This document shows, piece after piece, positions 1 through 7,623 of a stretch of DNA of 64,000 nt. The notes under the pieces were generated by a model. That model saw only the letters and a program-made list of their open reading frames with translations, was not told the origin of the DNA and did no database searches. Position numbers and translations under genes: made by a program. Numbering within the stretch: the first letter of the stretch is position 1; each line of letters begins with the position of its first letter. Source of the stretch: Methanococcoides orientis (GTDB lineage: Archaea > Halobacteriota > Methanosarcinia > Methanosarcinales > Methanosarcinaceae); assembly GCF_021184045.1 (NCBI RefSeq), contig NZ_CP073710.1, forward strand, positions 682,001 to 746,000, written 5' to 3'.

Positions 1-227
1 GCTACAAGTCCCATCTCCTGAAGCTTTTTGACCGCATTGCTTACAGCAGGTTTTGATACCCTCACACTGCTTGCCAGTTCTGACATGGTTGGGTCACCTA
101 ATGTCTTGATCTGAGTGAGATACAAGTACAATCTTGCACTCAGGTCCCTGTTATTGTCAGGTTTCCCATCATTAACGATCTTGTTGTAGTATATGCTAAC
201 ATTTTCAAAAGATAGTTGATCAGGCAT
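1..227 (-). CDS. MarR-like winged-helix regulator, 3' end outside window
   Basis: The first 75 codons are visible, starting at the ATG at 227 and running off the left edge. The protein begins MPDQLSFENVSIYYNKIV. Residues about 35-75 form a helix-turn-helix with the stretch PTMSELASSVRVSKPAVSNA, typical of MarR/TrmB-like winged helices that bind a promoter and often sense a small ligand. The gene is divergent from the marker 11 gene at 351, and the 120 bp between them must hold both promoters, so it may control itself or that operon; this is inference. The ligand cannot be read from the sequence. Confidence 0.75.
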   Translation of the reverse strand, partial: MPDQLSFENVSIYYNKIVNDGKPDNNRDLSARLYLYLTQIKTLGDPTMSELASSVRVSKPAVSNAVKKLQEMGLV

Positions 228-350
228 AATAGTTAATTAAGTTAATTAATTATATACTTATTGGGGATAACGTTTTGCCTGAGAGATCATTTCGGACAAA
301 TCGTCTATTTAACAAAACTTTTAAACCATTGCCTGTAATTATCCATTCAG

Positions 351-1259
351 ATGAAAGAAGTAGAACTCACAGACCCCTACACCATTCCTTACAGGGGCAT
401 ATATGTAGTCTGCGATGAAGAGAATAAGAGCGCAGAGATAATTGAGCATACCAATTGCTATAGTGGGGCTGCATGGTCACGTTTCCATTATGCGAGATCT
501 CCACTGATACAGCAGGCACGTGCTGTGGGGGACATGACTCGCTATCTTATGAGTACCGGGGTATGCGACCTGTCACTTCAGCCATCTGTGGCTGCTGCAG
601 GGATCGAGTCCGTTGTGGTTGAAGGCGATGAGGTCTCAATAACCTATGCAGGTCTTGGTGGCGGCGGTGTGGGTGCTACGAAATGCAGGGCATTTGCACA
701 GGGAGTATTGCGCTACGACGTTAGTGAATCCGGTGGCGGGAAAGCTGCCAAAGGCACTATTGTAGTTCCGAGACGTGAGCGTGTCCTTATCGGCATCGAT
801 GATACCGATACAAAGGAAGAGGGAGCCACGTGGTCCATGACACACAACATTGCAACGGCGCTGAACTGCAACGAATCCGTTTATCTTTCACATTCACTTG
901 TACAGCTATTCCCGGTATCAGCAAAGACGCAGAACTGTGTTTCCACTGTGCTGGAGTTCGGTTGTGTCAGCAAGGAAGCAAAGCAGGAGCTTCTGGAAAA
1001 CCTGAAGGCTGCGCTCCTTAAATACAGTGTTTCCGATGAGACCGGAATGGTCGTACTATCATCTTTTGAAGCTACCAGGATGGAGGAATACAGCACCATG
1101 TGCCGTAGCGGGGAGCTAACTAAGGATATCGCCATGGAACATGCAGAGAAGAACGGTGTTGATGTCTGGCTCGATGGGAACGGTGTCATTGGTGCTCTTG
1201 CATCACTTGCATGGTTCGCACGACCTGATGAATCGGTAGATCTGGACGCAAAGTTATGA
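351..1259 (+). CDS. methanogenesis marker protein 11
   Basis: The 302-residue protein matches my recollection of methanogenesis marker protein 11, a family found in methanogens whose function is not settled. It contains a GIDDTD motif at residues 148-153, the signature shared with the tRNA(Ile2) agmatidine synthase TiaS and its relatives. A glycine-rich stretch (GLGGGGVGAT, 101-110) and NCYSGAAWSRFHYARSP (35-51) precede it. The likely box A is a TTTTAAA about 30 bp before the ATG, which suggests a short leader. The stop codon overlaps the start of the next gene by 4 bp, so the two are probably translated together. The family call rests on the DDTD motif, the length and the methanogen context. 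Confidence 0.82.
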   Translation: MKEVELTDPYTIPYRGIYVVCDEENKSAEIIEHTNCYSGAAWSRFHYARSPLIQQARAVGDMTRYLMSTGVCDLSLQPSVAAAGIESVVVEGDEVSITYAGLGGGGVGATKCRAFAQGVLRYDVSESGGGKAAKGTIVVPRRERVLIGIDDTDTKEEGATWSMTHNIATALNCNESVYLSHSLVQLFPVSAKTQNCVSTVLEFGCVSKEAKQELLENLKAALLKYSVSDETGMVVLSSFEATRMEEYSTMCRSGELTKDIAMEHAEKNGVDVWLDGNGVIGALASLAWFARPDESVDLDAKL

Positions 1260-2809
1260 CCGGAACTGACAAGAGAATCGGAACTTCAGAGATCTCCGGA
1301 CTTGAAGCACTCTATTTTGGATTGATCGACAGCAACGTGGAGTTTGTCACAGGAGTTGCCGGCTTTCCTGTCACTGCCGTAATGAACTATTTTGAGAAGA
1401 ATCTCGGACCTGAAATTCCCACGCTCTGGATGACGAACGAGAAGGTCGCCCTGGAGGCAGCACTTGGTGCCTCAGTTTCAGGCAAACGATCTCTTGTCCT
1501 CACAAAGCATGTGGGCATGAACGTCCTTTCCGACCCCCTTGTTACATCTGTCACCCACACCATTGGTGCCGGGTTAGTGATCGTAGCAGGAGATGATCCC
1601 GGGGTCAGAGCATCCCAGAACGAGCAGGATTCACGATGGTACGGCGAGGTTGCAGAGGTTGCTGTATTCGACCCGTCGAATCCGGAGGCTACTTACAGTT
1701 CACTTATCAGGGCTTTCGAACTCTCCGAAAGTACGAAAACTCCTGTGATAGTCAGGATAACCGACCGCCTGGAAAAAACCACTGGAACTGTTACAAGATC
1801 AGATGACATTAAAACAGAGACCGAAGCAAAAGCCACATTTGACAGGTCGATCTGGAAGCTGACAATGCGTGGCAAGCACCAGCATTTTCACATAAATGTA
1901 CAGCCGTTGCTTGTGGATGAAGCAGAGAACAACCCTCTGACCCGATCTGTTAAAGCTGGTAAGTCAAACAAGATCGGAATCATATCTTCAGGCTATCCCT
2001 CTTTACTTGTGGATGAACTATTGTCCGAAAAACAGCTTGAGGTCTCGCATCTTTCACTTAATGTCGTATCCCCTCTTCCTCTCAGGAAATTAAGGGATTT
2101 CATATCCGATCATGAAAAGGTTCTCGTCGTTGAGGAAAGTGAGGCCTTTATGGAATCCCATATCGGCATCTGTGGGAACGTGCTTGGAAAGATGAGCGGA
2201 CATCTCCCCTATGGTCGTATTGAAAAAGATCAGATTGCTCTTGCCATCGAGAACATTGATAAAGATAAGGTAACTGAATATACTTTCATTGAGACCATCA
2301 AGGGACGAGGTTCCCGCTCGTTGTGCGAGGACTGTCTTTTCCTCCCGGTCTACAGAATGCTTCACGACCTGAACATTCTGATAGCAGGCGACATGGGCTG
2401 CTCCATACGCAGTGCCCCTGCACCCCTTGAAGCCGTTGATGTCGGCTTTGCACTCGGTGCCGCTATTTCCACAGCCATAGGTTTCGACAAGAAGTCCGTT
2501 GCCGTTATAGGCGATTTCGGACTTTCCCATTCCGGGATCGTAGGTCTGATAAACGCTGTTGAGACCAAACGTGACGTGCTGGTAATGGTACTGGACAACA
2601 GGACAGCAGCAATGACTGGTGGACAATCCACACCTGACCTTACTGATGCTGTAAAAGGGCTCTGTGATGATGTCACTTTGTTTGAGTTCAATGATCCGGA
2701 GCTTGCTGAGAGCAGGATAAAGGAACTTGCAGGGCTTGTGAGGGATAAGCTTTCTGTGAAGGGTGTCTCTGTTATTTATGTCAGGGCTGAATGTGTTTTG
2801 TATAAGTGA
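1256..2809 (+). CDS. IorA-like TPP-dependent 2-oxoacid oxidoreductase paralogue without ferredoxin domain
   Basis: This 517-residue protein resembles the alpha subunit of indolepyruvate:ferredoxin oxidoreductase. The N-terminal pyrimidine-binding part has MTNEKVALEAALGASVSGK and DDPGVRASQNEQDSRWYGE, and the C-terminal TPP domain has GDFGLSHSGIVGLINA followed by VLDNRTAAMTGGQS. The real IorA at 29000-30883 has the same blocks (DDPGPHSSQTEQDTR, LDNRTTAMTGHQ). Unlike that protein it stops after the TPP domain and lacks the two 4Fe-4S motifs; only an isolated CEDC (about residue 358) remains in the middle. No beta subunit is next to it. Its start overlaps the marker 11 stop by 4 bp, so it probably works with marker 11. 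The substrate cannot be assigned. Confidence 0.8.
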   Translation: MTGTDKRIGTSEISGLEALYFGLIDSNVEFVTGVAGFPVTAVMNYFEKNLGPEIPTLWMTNEKVALEAALGASVSGKRSLVLTKHVGMNVLSDPLVTSVTHTIGAGLVIVAGDDPGVRASQNEQDSRWYGEVAEVAVFDPSNPEATYSSLIRAFELSESTKTPVIVRITDRLEKTTGTVTRSDDIKTETEAKATFDRSIWKLTMRGKHQHFHINVQPLLVDEAENNPLTRSVKAGKSNKIGIISSGYPSLLVDELLSEKQLEVSHLSLNVVSPLPLRKLRDFISDHEKVLVVEESEAFMESHIGICGNVLGKMSGHLPYGRIEKDQIALAIENIDKDKVTEYTFIETIKGRGSRSLCEDCLFLPVYRMLHDLNILIAGDMGCSIRSAPAPLEAVDVGFALGAAISTAIGFDKKSVAVIGDFGLSHSGIVGLINAVETKRDVLVMVLDNRTAAMTGGQSTPDLTDAVKGLCDDVTLFEFNDPELAESRIKELAGLVRDKLSVKGVSVIYVRAECVLYK

Positions 2810-3129
2810 AGAGTAAAGGCTGGCTTTTTTGCGGTTCTTTTAATTTTAAGACTGTCTGGCAAAAACATTGGAATAAGTAATATAATGAAAACAATAGTTG
2901 CCATGAATCCACTAATAAATGTTTGTCCAGCAAGATGGAAGCCATAGACCAATGCAATTATGAAATAGATTAAATGGCATAGCTTGAAACCAAAGCCTAG
3001 ATGACCATTTATTTTTACCATATCTTCATCAATTTTTTCAAATAAAAAATAAGCAGAATCAAACTTCTGTTTATTCTCTTTTCTATGCGTATTGAAAGAA
3101 ACTCTCCCTTTTTTATGGGCAAGGTCCAC
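2776..3129 (-). CDS. small hypothetical membrane protein
   Basis: The open frame encodes 117 residues from a GTG start. Two hydrophobic stretches (about residues 47-66 and 71-90) look like membrane helices, followed by a basic tail (KIKRTAKKP). I do not recognise a family. The 3' end overlaps the convergent IorA-like gene by 34 bp, which is unusual in this window, and no clear ribosome binding site precedes the GTG; an internal ATG at 3024 would give a shorter protein. It may be a real small membrane protein or the 3' part of a decayed gene. Confidence 0.4.
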   Translation of the reverse strand: MDLAHKKGRVSFNTHRKENKQKFDSAYFLFEKIDEDMVKINGHLGFGFKLCHLIYFIIALVYGFHLAGQTFISGFMATIVFIILLIPMFLPDSLKIKRTAKKPAFTLHLYKTHSALT

Positions 3130-3156
3130 TCCATCAAGGGCACGTACCCCACACCA

Positions 3157-4443
3157 TCAGTATAAATTACTTTGGCTCTTTAACCTGATAAATACTACCA
3201 CGACACCCACAAGCAATAAAATAAAACCATAGACAATGACCTCAAGACTCAGGTGTGCAAAGAGCAAAAGGGCACATAATATACCAAAAAGCGGTGAAAG
3301 GGGAAAACGGCCTATGTTAAAGGGAATCCTGAATGGTCTTTCGATATCGGGTCTTGAGTACCTCAACCATATCAGTGAAAGATTGATCGTTATAAAGATG
3401 ATAAAGACCATGAAATTGGTCATATTCGCCACGATCTCGATATCACCTATGAAAACAAACATTATTGAGAGTGATGTGAACACTAATATAGAGACCAATG
3501 GAGTCCTTGTCTTTGGATGAACCCAGGAGATCAATGAGGGAAGTGAACCAGATTCCGCCATACCATAGAGTATCCTCGAGCCCCCGATCTGCATAAGCAG
3601 AACGGTATTGGCAGTCGAGAAAAGAGCTATCAACGAAAGGATGACAAATGCATTGCTGCCCAACGCCACGGATGCAACCTCTGCCAGAGGAGCCGAAGAC
3701 GTTGACAATACCCTCCAGTCAAGGACACTCACAGCAGCCAATGCAACAAGTATGTAAAGCAATACAGTGGTTGCAATGGCAATTATAAGGGCTCGGGGTG
3801 TCGTCCTATGAGGGTCCTTTGTCTCTTGTGATAGCTTTACTATCTCCTCAAAGCCGAGGAATGCAAAGAAAACAAGCGCTGATGCCTCAAATATGCCTGA
3901 CAGACTCTGTACCTCCAGATAGTCCACAGAACCCATATAGGGAAGACCTATGGAGATTATCACAAGCAAGCCTATCATCTCGATGACGGTCATAAGAATG
4001 GCAGCCCTTGCAGATTGCTTAATACCCACGAAAAGGATCAATGTGAAAAGCAGTATAAGAGCGATAGCTGAGGGAATAGCAGGGGTGTGAAACAGAACCC
4101 CGAAATATTCCGCAAAGCCAAGGGCAACGGTAGAGCTTGAAATAATCTCCACGAAAATGACCAGCAGGCCTATAAGAAGACCCAGGAACTCGCCGAAGGC
4201 ATTCCTGACATACTCATATTCGGCCCCTGCCTTGGGGAACATGGATGAAAGCTCCATGTAACTTATAGCGGTAAGCCCGGCAGCAATGGCAGCAAACAAA
4301 AAGGACAACCAAAGGGTATTGCCCGAAAGACCTGCTGCCTTTCCAATAAGAACATATATACCGGCTCCCAGTATGCTTCCCACACCACTGAGTGTGATCT
4401 CCAAAAGCCCAAGCTCTCTTTTAAGAGTAACCTCTTCTCCCAT
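3157..4443 (-). CDS. APC-family amino acid permease
   Basis: The 428-residue protein has about 12 hydrophobic segments and the APC hallmark near the N-terminus: a helix broken by GSILGAGIYVLIGKAAG (residues 17-33), which in this superfamily holds the backbone of the substrate. FLGFEEIVKLSQETKDPHRTTPRAL (about 195-219) is the conserved TM6 and following loop of cationic or neutral amino acid permeases. The length is normal for a 12-helix permease. Substrate specificity cannot be read. The gene stands alone between a small unknown protein and pseudogene debris. Confidence 0.88.
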   Translation of the reverse strand: MGEEVTLKRELGLLEITLSGVGSILGAGIYVLIGKAAGLSGNTLWLSFLFAAIAAGLTAISYMELSSMFPKAGAEYEYVRNAFGEFLGLLIGLLVIFVEIISSSTVALGFAEYFGVLFHTPAIPSAIALILLFTLILFVGIKQSARAAILMTVIEMIGLLVIISIGLPYMGSVDYLEVQSLSGIFEASALVFFAFLGFEEIVKLSQETKDPHRTTPRALIIAIATTVLLYILVALAAVSVLDWRVLSTSSAPLAEVASVALGSNAFVILSLIALFSTANTVLLMQIGGSRILYGMAESGSLPSLISWVHPKTRTPLVSILVFTSLSIMFVFIGDIEIVANMTNFMVFIIFITINLSLIWLRYSRPDIERPFRIPFNIGRFPLSPLFGILCALLLFAHLSLEVIVYGFILLLVGVVVVFIRLKSQSNLY

Positions 4444-4483
4444 TAAATCCCAAATAGAGTTAATCTCTGAAAATACAAATAGT

Positions 4484-4654
4484 TTGGCAGCAGTTGAAGA
4501 TTTCGATGGAGACTTGGATTTGGTGATTTACTTTAGAGTCCAAAAAACTGGAATAGAAGCAGGGGATACAGATGCAACTTTGACAGGTGAAACTTTTGAT
4601 GGGACACCCTTCGAAGGCACTGACTCAGTAAGAACTGTTCCACCTACAAAATGA
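4484..4654 (+). pseudogene. C-terminal remnant of a secreted surface protein
   Basis: The plus frame from about 4484 to the TGA at 4654 reads like the end of a large archaeal secreted protein: DFDGDLDLVIYFRVQKTGI, then GDTDATLTGETFDG and GTDSVRTVP. The DxDGDLDLV block followed by T-G-x-T-x-D-G-T-P is common at the C-termini of extracellular repeat proteins in archaea. Nothing upstream continues it, because the same frame soon runs antisense through the permease gene. Only about 57 codons survive, so it is called a remnant. Confidence 0.6.
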
Positions 4655-4710
4655 TTCTGATCCAACATCAGGATCTACTTTTTTCTTTTTCAAAAGAACT
4701 AGTGCTTTTG

Positions 4711-5040
4711 TCATGAAACAATAGAAGCCGTTGAATCCCATTTTTCCAATCTCTCCCTCACATGAACATTGAGAGTAAATGGCTTATCACTCTTTGTATT
4801 TTGCTTTATATAATGCAACGTACCTTTGGAAAATCCCATCTTCTTCCACTCAGTATAAGATATGTCAATGATCTTCTTCCTCAACAGATCAGAATCATCC
4901 CTTTCACCTACATAAACAGTCTTCATGAACTCAGCAGCTTTCCTCTTCCCAACAAGATGATGGCTAAGCTCCCTTGCCTTGAACAACAGTACAGATCCCC
5001 AGGAATTGTTCTTCTTTCTGTACTCGGCCTTACCGTTCAT
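4711..5040 (-). pseudogene. cas1: Cas1 C-terminal fragment
   Basis: The 109-residue frame matches the C-terminal third of CRISPR integrase Cas1 as I recall it from methanogens: MNGKAEYRKKNNSW, then LLFKARELSHHLVGKRKAAEF, and the near-diagnostic GFSKGTLHYIKQN followed by PFTLNVHVRERLEKWD (residues 74-101). A full Cas1 has about 320 residues; the catalytic Glu-His-Asp region would lie mostly upstream, and all frames upstream of 5040 are closed or belong to the amidase. No cas2, other cas gene or repeat array is visible. It is best read as a leftover of a lost CRISPR locus. Confidence 0.65.
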
Positions 5041-5124
5041 ATTGCATTGATTTCTTCAGTAACCTTCCTTGATCAAGTTGGTTTAAGCCTCAGTGAAAAA
5101 CTCTCAGCATCCTCTACATGCTTA

Positions 5125-6576
5125 TCAGAGCTGTGGAGGCTGCCAGCCACCCAGGACTTTCTCGATGTATTGCACCACAGCCAGAGCAACATCTTCTCGC
5201 CATGGACGAGCCACCACCTGTACACCAATGGGCAGTCCTTCCGGTGAAGTACCGGCACGGACAACTGCAGCAGGCCATCCGGTCAGGTTATAGGTCATGG
5301 TATAGCTAAAAGCAGGGAAGTTTTCGAGCCAGGTTCCATGAGGAATGGCAGGATAGGCACACACAGGACAGATCATCACATCATAGTTCTCCATGAAAGA
5401 GAGCATTTTACTGCGGAAAATGTCCAACTGGATCAGCAATTCACTGAAATCAGCAGATGATCCGGCTTCAGCATGGCACTCTTCTAAAGTAACTTTTGTC
5501 CAGGGATGTATTTCAGTTGTCCCTGCAGCCTCTAAGGACTTTTCAATCCAATATCCGGCGTCTGCTTCAAACATAGCATTCTCGAGCCAAAAAGACTGTT
5601 CAATTCCTTCAGGCATGTCTTCTGTCACATCCATGCCTGCATCTGAAAGTACCCTTAAGGTTTTCATCACTACCTTAGCTGTTTCCGGTGTGGGCGGTAT
5701 GATACCATTATCTGTGTAGACAGCAGCACGCAGTTTATTTATCTCAACTTTATCAGGATCACCCAGTGGCATAGGGGCGATCGCAGGATCGCGCCAGTCT
5801 ACACCTGCAATAATTGGAAGTGTTAATATCAGATCTTCTACGAACCTTGCCATTGGTCCGGCCTGCCATAATTGAACTATGTGTCCAAATGGAGTCGGAA
5901 AGTGGCCTGTTAATGGAACTCTTCCTGCAGTCGGCTTGATGCCGGCTATACCACAGAAATGGGACGGTAAACGAATGCTTCCCCCTGCATCATTGCCAAG
6001 GCCTAATGGGGATCCGCCCGCAGCAATAATGGATGCTTCTCCTCCACTGCTACCTCCGGATGTACGTGAAAGATCGTAAGGGTTCGATGTACGTCCATAA
6101 ACCAGATTGTCGCTCTCAAGGGCAAGAGCCAGCTCCGGGAGATTGGTCTTTCCCAATAAGATTCCTCCTGCATCCTTCATTCGGGTTACAATGGTAGCGT
6201 CCTGAGCTGGAACAAAAGATGAACGCCCTTTAGTTCCTGATGTGCAAATAATTCCTTTTATCTCTGCATTATCTTTGACCGTAAATGGTACACCGTGAAG
6301 TGGCCCTTTAATATCTCCCCGTGCAAGAGCAGCATCGGCCTTTCGGGCCTGTTCCCGAGCCTCATTGGCTTGAAGTTGTACGATCGCGTTCAATTCAGGA
6401 TTTACTTCTTCGATCTGCTGCAAGTATGCTTCAACAACTTCTTCAGAACTGATCTCTTTTGCACGAATAGATTGTGCCAGTGCCTTCGCAGATGAGTAGA
6501 TGATTTTGTCCAATAACTTTACCCCCATTGTAAATTTGTTACTTGTATTGATATAAAATCTTCGCTTATCTTGCAT
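5125..6576 (-). CDS. amidase-signature family hydrolase
   Basis: This 483-residue amidase-signature enzyme has the complete Ser-cisSer-Lys triad: Lys101 in PFTVKDNAE, cis-Ser176 in RTSGGSSGGE, and the nucleophile Ser200 in GNDAGGSIRLPS. The surrounding sequence is closer to fatty-acid-amide-hydrolase-like and general amidases than to GatA, and no gatB or gatC is near, so a catabolic or detoxifying amide hydrolase is more likely than tRNA amidation. The start may instead be the ATG at 6528 (MGVKLLDKI), since residues 1-16 do not look conserved. It is divergent from the DUF4386 cluster at 6841. Confidence 0.87.
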   Translation of the reverse strand: MQDKRRFYINTSNKFTMGVKLLDKIIYSSAKALAQSIRAKEISSEEVVEAYLQQIEEVNPELNAIVQLQANEAREQARKADAALARGDIKGPLHGVPFTVKDNAEIKGIICTSGTKGRSSFVPAQDATIVTRMKDAGGILLGKTNLPELALALESDNLVYGRTSNPYDLSRTSGGSSGGEASIIAAGGSPLGLGNDAGGSIRLPSHFCGIAGIKPTAGRVPLTGHFPTPFGHIVQLWQAGPMARFVEDLILTLPIIAGVDWRDPAIAPMPLGDPDKVEINKLRAAVYTDNGIIPPTPETAKVVMKTLRVLSDAGMDVTEDMPEGIEQSFWLENAMFEADAGYWIEKSLEAAGTTEIHPWTKVTLEECHAEAGSSADFSELLIQLDIFRSKMLSFMENYDVMICPVCAYPAIPHGTWLENFPAFSYTMTYNLTGWPAAVVRAGTSPEGLPIGVQVVARPWREDVALAVVQYIEKVLGGWQPPQL

Positions 6577-6652
6577 TCGCCCTTCAAAATAGTTTCCATA
6601 TTAATCGCTTTGTCCGAAAAATCATCTTGTTGTCCATTCAAACCAATTATTT

Positions 6653-6840
6653 GGACGTTACCTATATTCCTGCATAGCAAGTCGGGGAGATATACAACGC
6701 TAAAGAAGTGTGCAGGTTGTGGAGGAGTTACAAAACCTAATTGTTCCCGGGAAAACAATGGTAGATCTCCGCAAAAGGCAACGCATCCAAAAATATTATA
6801 TAGTTATCTCTCCCACTTTTTAAAGTGGGAGTGGTGTTAG
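6653..6840 (+). repeat. duplicated leader block, copy A
   Basis: This non-coding block upstream of the DUF4386 gene is repeated with scattered differences at 9864-10039. Shared strings include TTACCTATATTCC, GATATACAACGCTAAA, AAGTGTGC and GATCTCCGCAAA. It ends with a TATA-like AAATATTATATAG at 6791-6803 and the palindrome at 6810-6831, directly before the ATG. Open frames across it on both strands are artefacts: the two copies do not keep one frame. The block therefore marks a duplicated promoter region. Confidence 0.75.
6810..6831 (+). promoter_or_regulatory. palindromic operator upstream of DUF4386 gene
   Basis: Two perfect 10-bp arms, CTCCCACTTT and AAAGTGGGAG, are separated by TT. The palindrome lies 7 bp after the TATA-like element and 9 bp before the ATG, so it covers the expected transcription start. 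Sites of the same design occur at 10022-10037 and, on the minus strand, at 42774-42791. That position fits a repressor operator; the regulator is not identified. An RNA hairpin masking the ribosome binding site is the alternative. Confidence 0.6.
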
Positions 6841-7590
6841 ATGGAAATAATCGATAAAAAGATGGATTCTCACAGAAAGACCGCAACAATCGTGGGAATA
6901 TTGTTCATATTTGCGATCGTCATGCTTTTTGTTGGAGAAGCTCTTTACAAACCTATTCTGGATTCTCCGGATTACCTGGATAATGCTTATCCAAACAAAA
7001 CAGTTGTAATAACTGGAATACTGCTGGAATTTACAGGTGTTCCTGCAGTAGTTCTCTTATCATTGCTCTTGTTCCCCGTCTTAAAAAGACACAATGAAGT
7101 TCTGGCCCTGGGGTATGTTGTTTTCAGATTGTTTGAGGCTGCGCTTTTAAGTGTTGCTTATATCAGTAAGCTGTCACTGGTCAATCTAAGCCAGGATTAT
7201 TTGAGTAAAGGAGGGGTAGATGCTTCATATTTCCAGTACATAGGAAGCTCGATACAGTCAGTTAATCACTGGGCTGGCACACAGGGACTGATCTATCATA
7301 TCGCTTTTGCTTTAGGGTCCATGATGCTTTATTATGTATTGTATAGATCAAAACTCGTTCCACGATTCATATCAGCATGGGGTTTTATTGCTGCTATAGC
7401 TTTGCTGATCGGTTCTGTGCTGATCAATATTGGCATATTCGCTGGAGTTTCTGAAGTGGGATTGGAGCTCATCTTTGCCCTTCCAATCGCTGTGGCTGAG
7501 ATCATGCTCTCGATATGGCTCATAGTGAAAGGGTTCGATCCATCCGCGATCACTTCCGCGTATGCAAAAACAGATACAAACGAAGTTTGA
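6841..7590 (+). CDS. DUF4386 family membrane protein
   Basis: The 249-residue protein has about seven hydrophobic helices and the DUF4386 pattern: an N-terminal RKTATIVGILFIFAI helix, a central LVNLSQDYLSKGG loop and the near-terminal LSIWLIVKGFDPSAI. The biochemical role of the family is unknown. The protein is nearly identical through most of its length to the one at 42018-42761, so the two arose by recent duplication or gene conversion. The ATG follows GGGAGTGGTG; an internal ATG (MDSHRK) is a possible alternative start. An alcohol dehydrogenase follows 33 bp downstream, as in the second cluster, so the pair is probably one operon under the palindrome at 6810. Confidence 0.85.
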   Translation: MEIIDKKMDSHRKTATIVGILFIFAIVMLFVGEALYKPILDSPDYLDNAYPNKTVVITGILLEFTGVPAVVLLSLLLFPVLKRHNEVLALGYVVFRLFEAALLSVAYISKLSLVNLSQDYLSKGGVDASYFQYIGSSIQSVNHWAGTQGLIYHIAFALGSMMLYYVLYRSKLVPRFISAWGFIAAIALLIGSVLINIGIFAGVSEVGLELIFALPIAVAEIMLSIWLIVKGFDPSAITSAYAKTDTNEV

Positions 7591-7623
7591 ATTAGCACAT
7601 CTAAAATAAGGAAAGATGCACAA

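Noticed and set aside
2090-2626. 178-residue minus-strand open frame
   Set aside because: It lies fully inside the IorA-like gene, is antisense to its TPP domain and shows no family pattern.
5125-6576. GatA subunit of the tRNA amidotransferase
   Set aside because: The catalytic triad is shared by the whole amidase-signature family, but the local sequence is FAAH-like and no gatB/gatC genes are next to it.
6571-6840. 89-residue plus-strand frame before the DUF4386 gene
   Set aside because: It runs through the duplicated leader block and the operator palindrome; the second copy of the block does not keep the frame.
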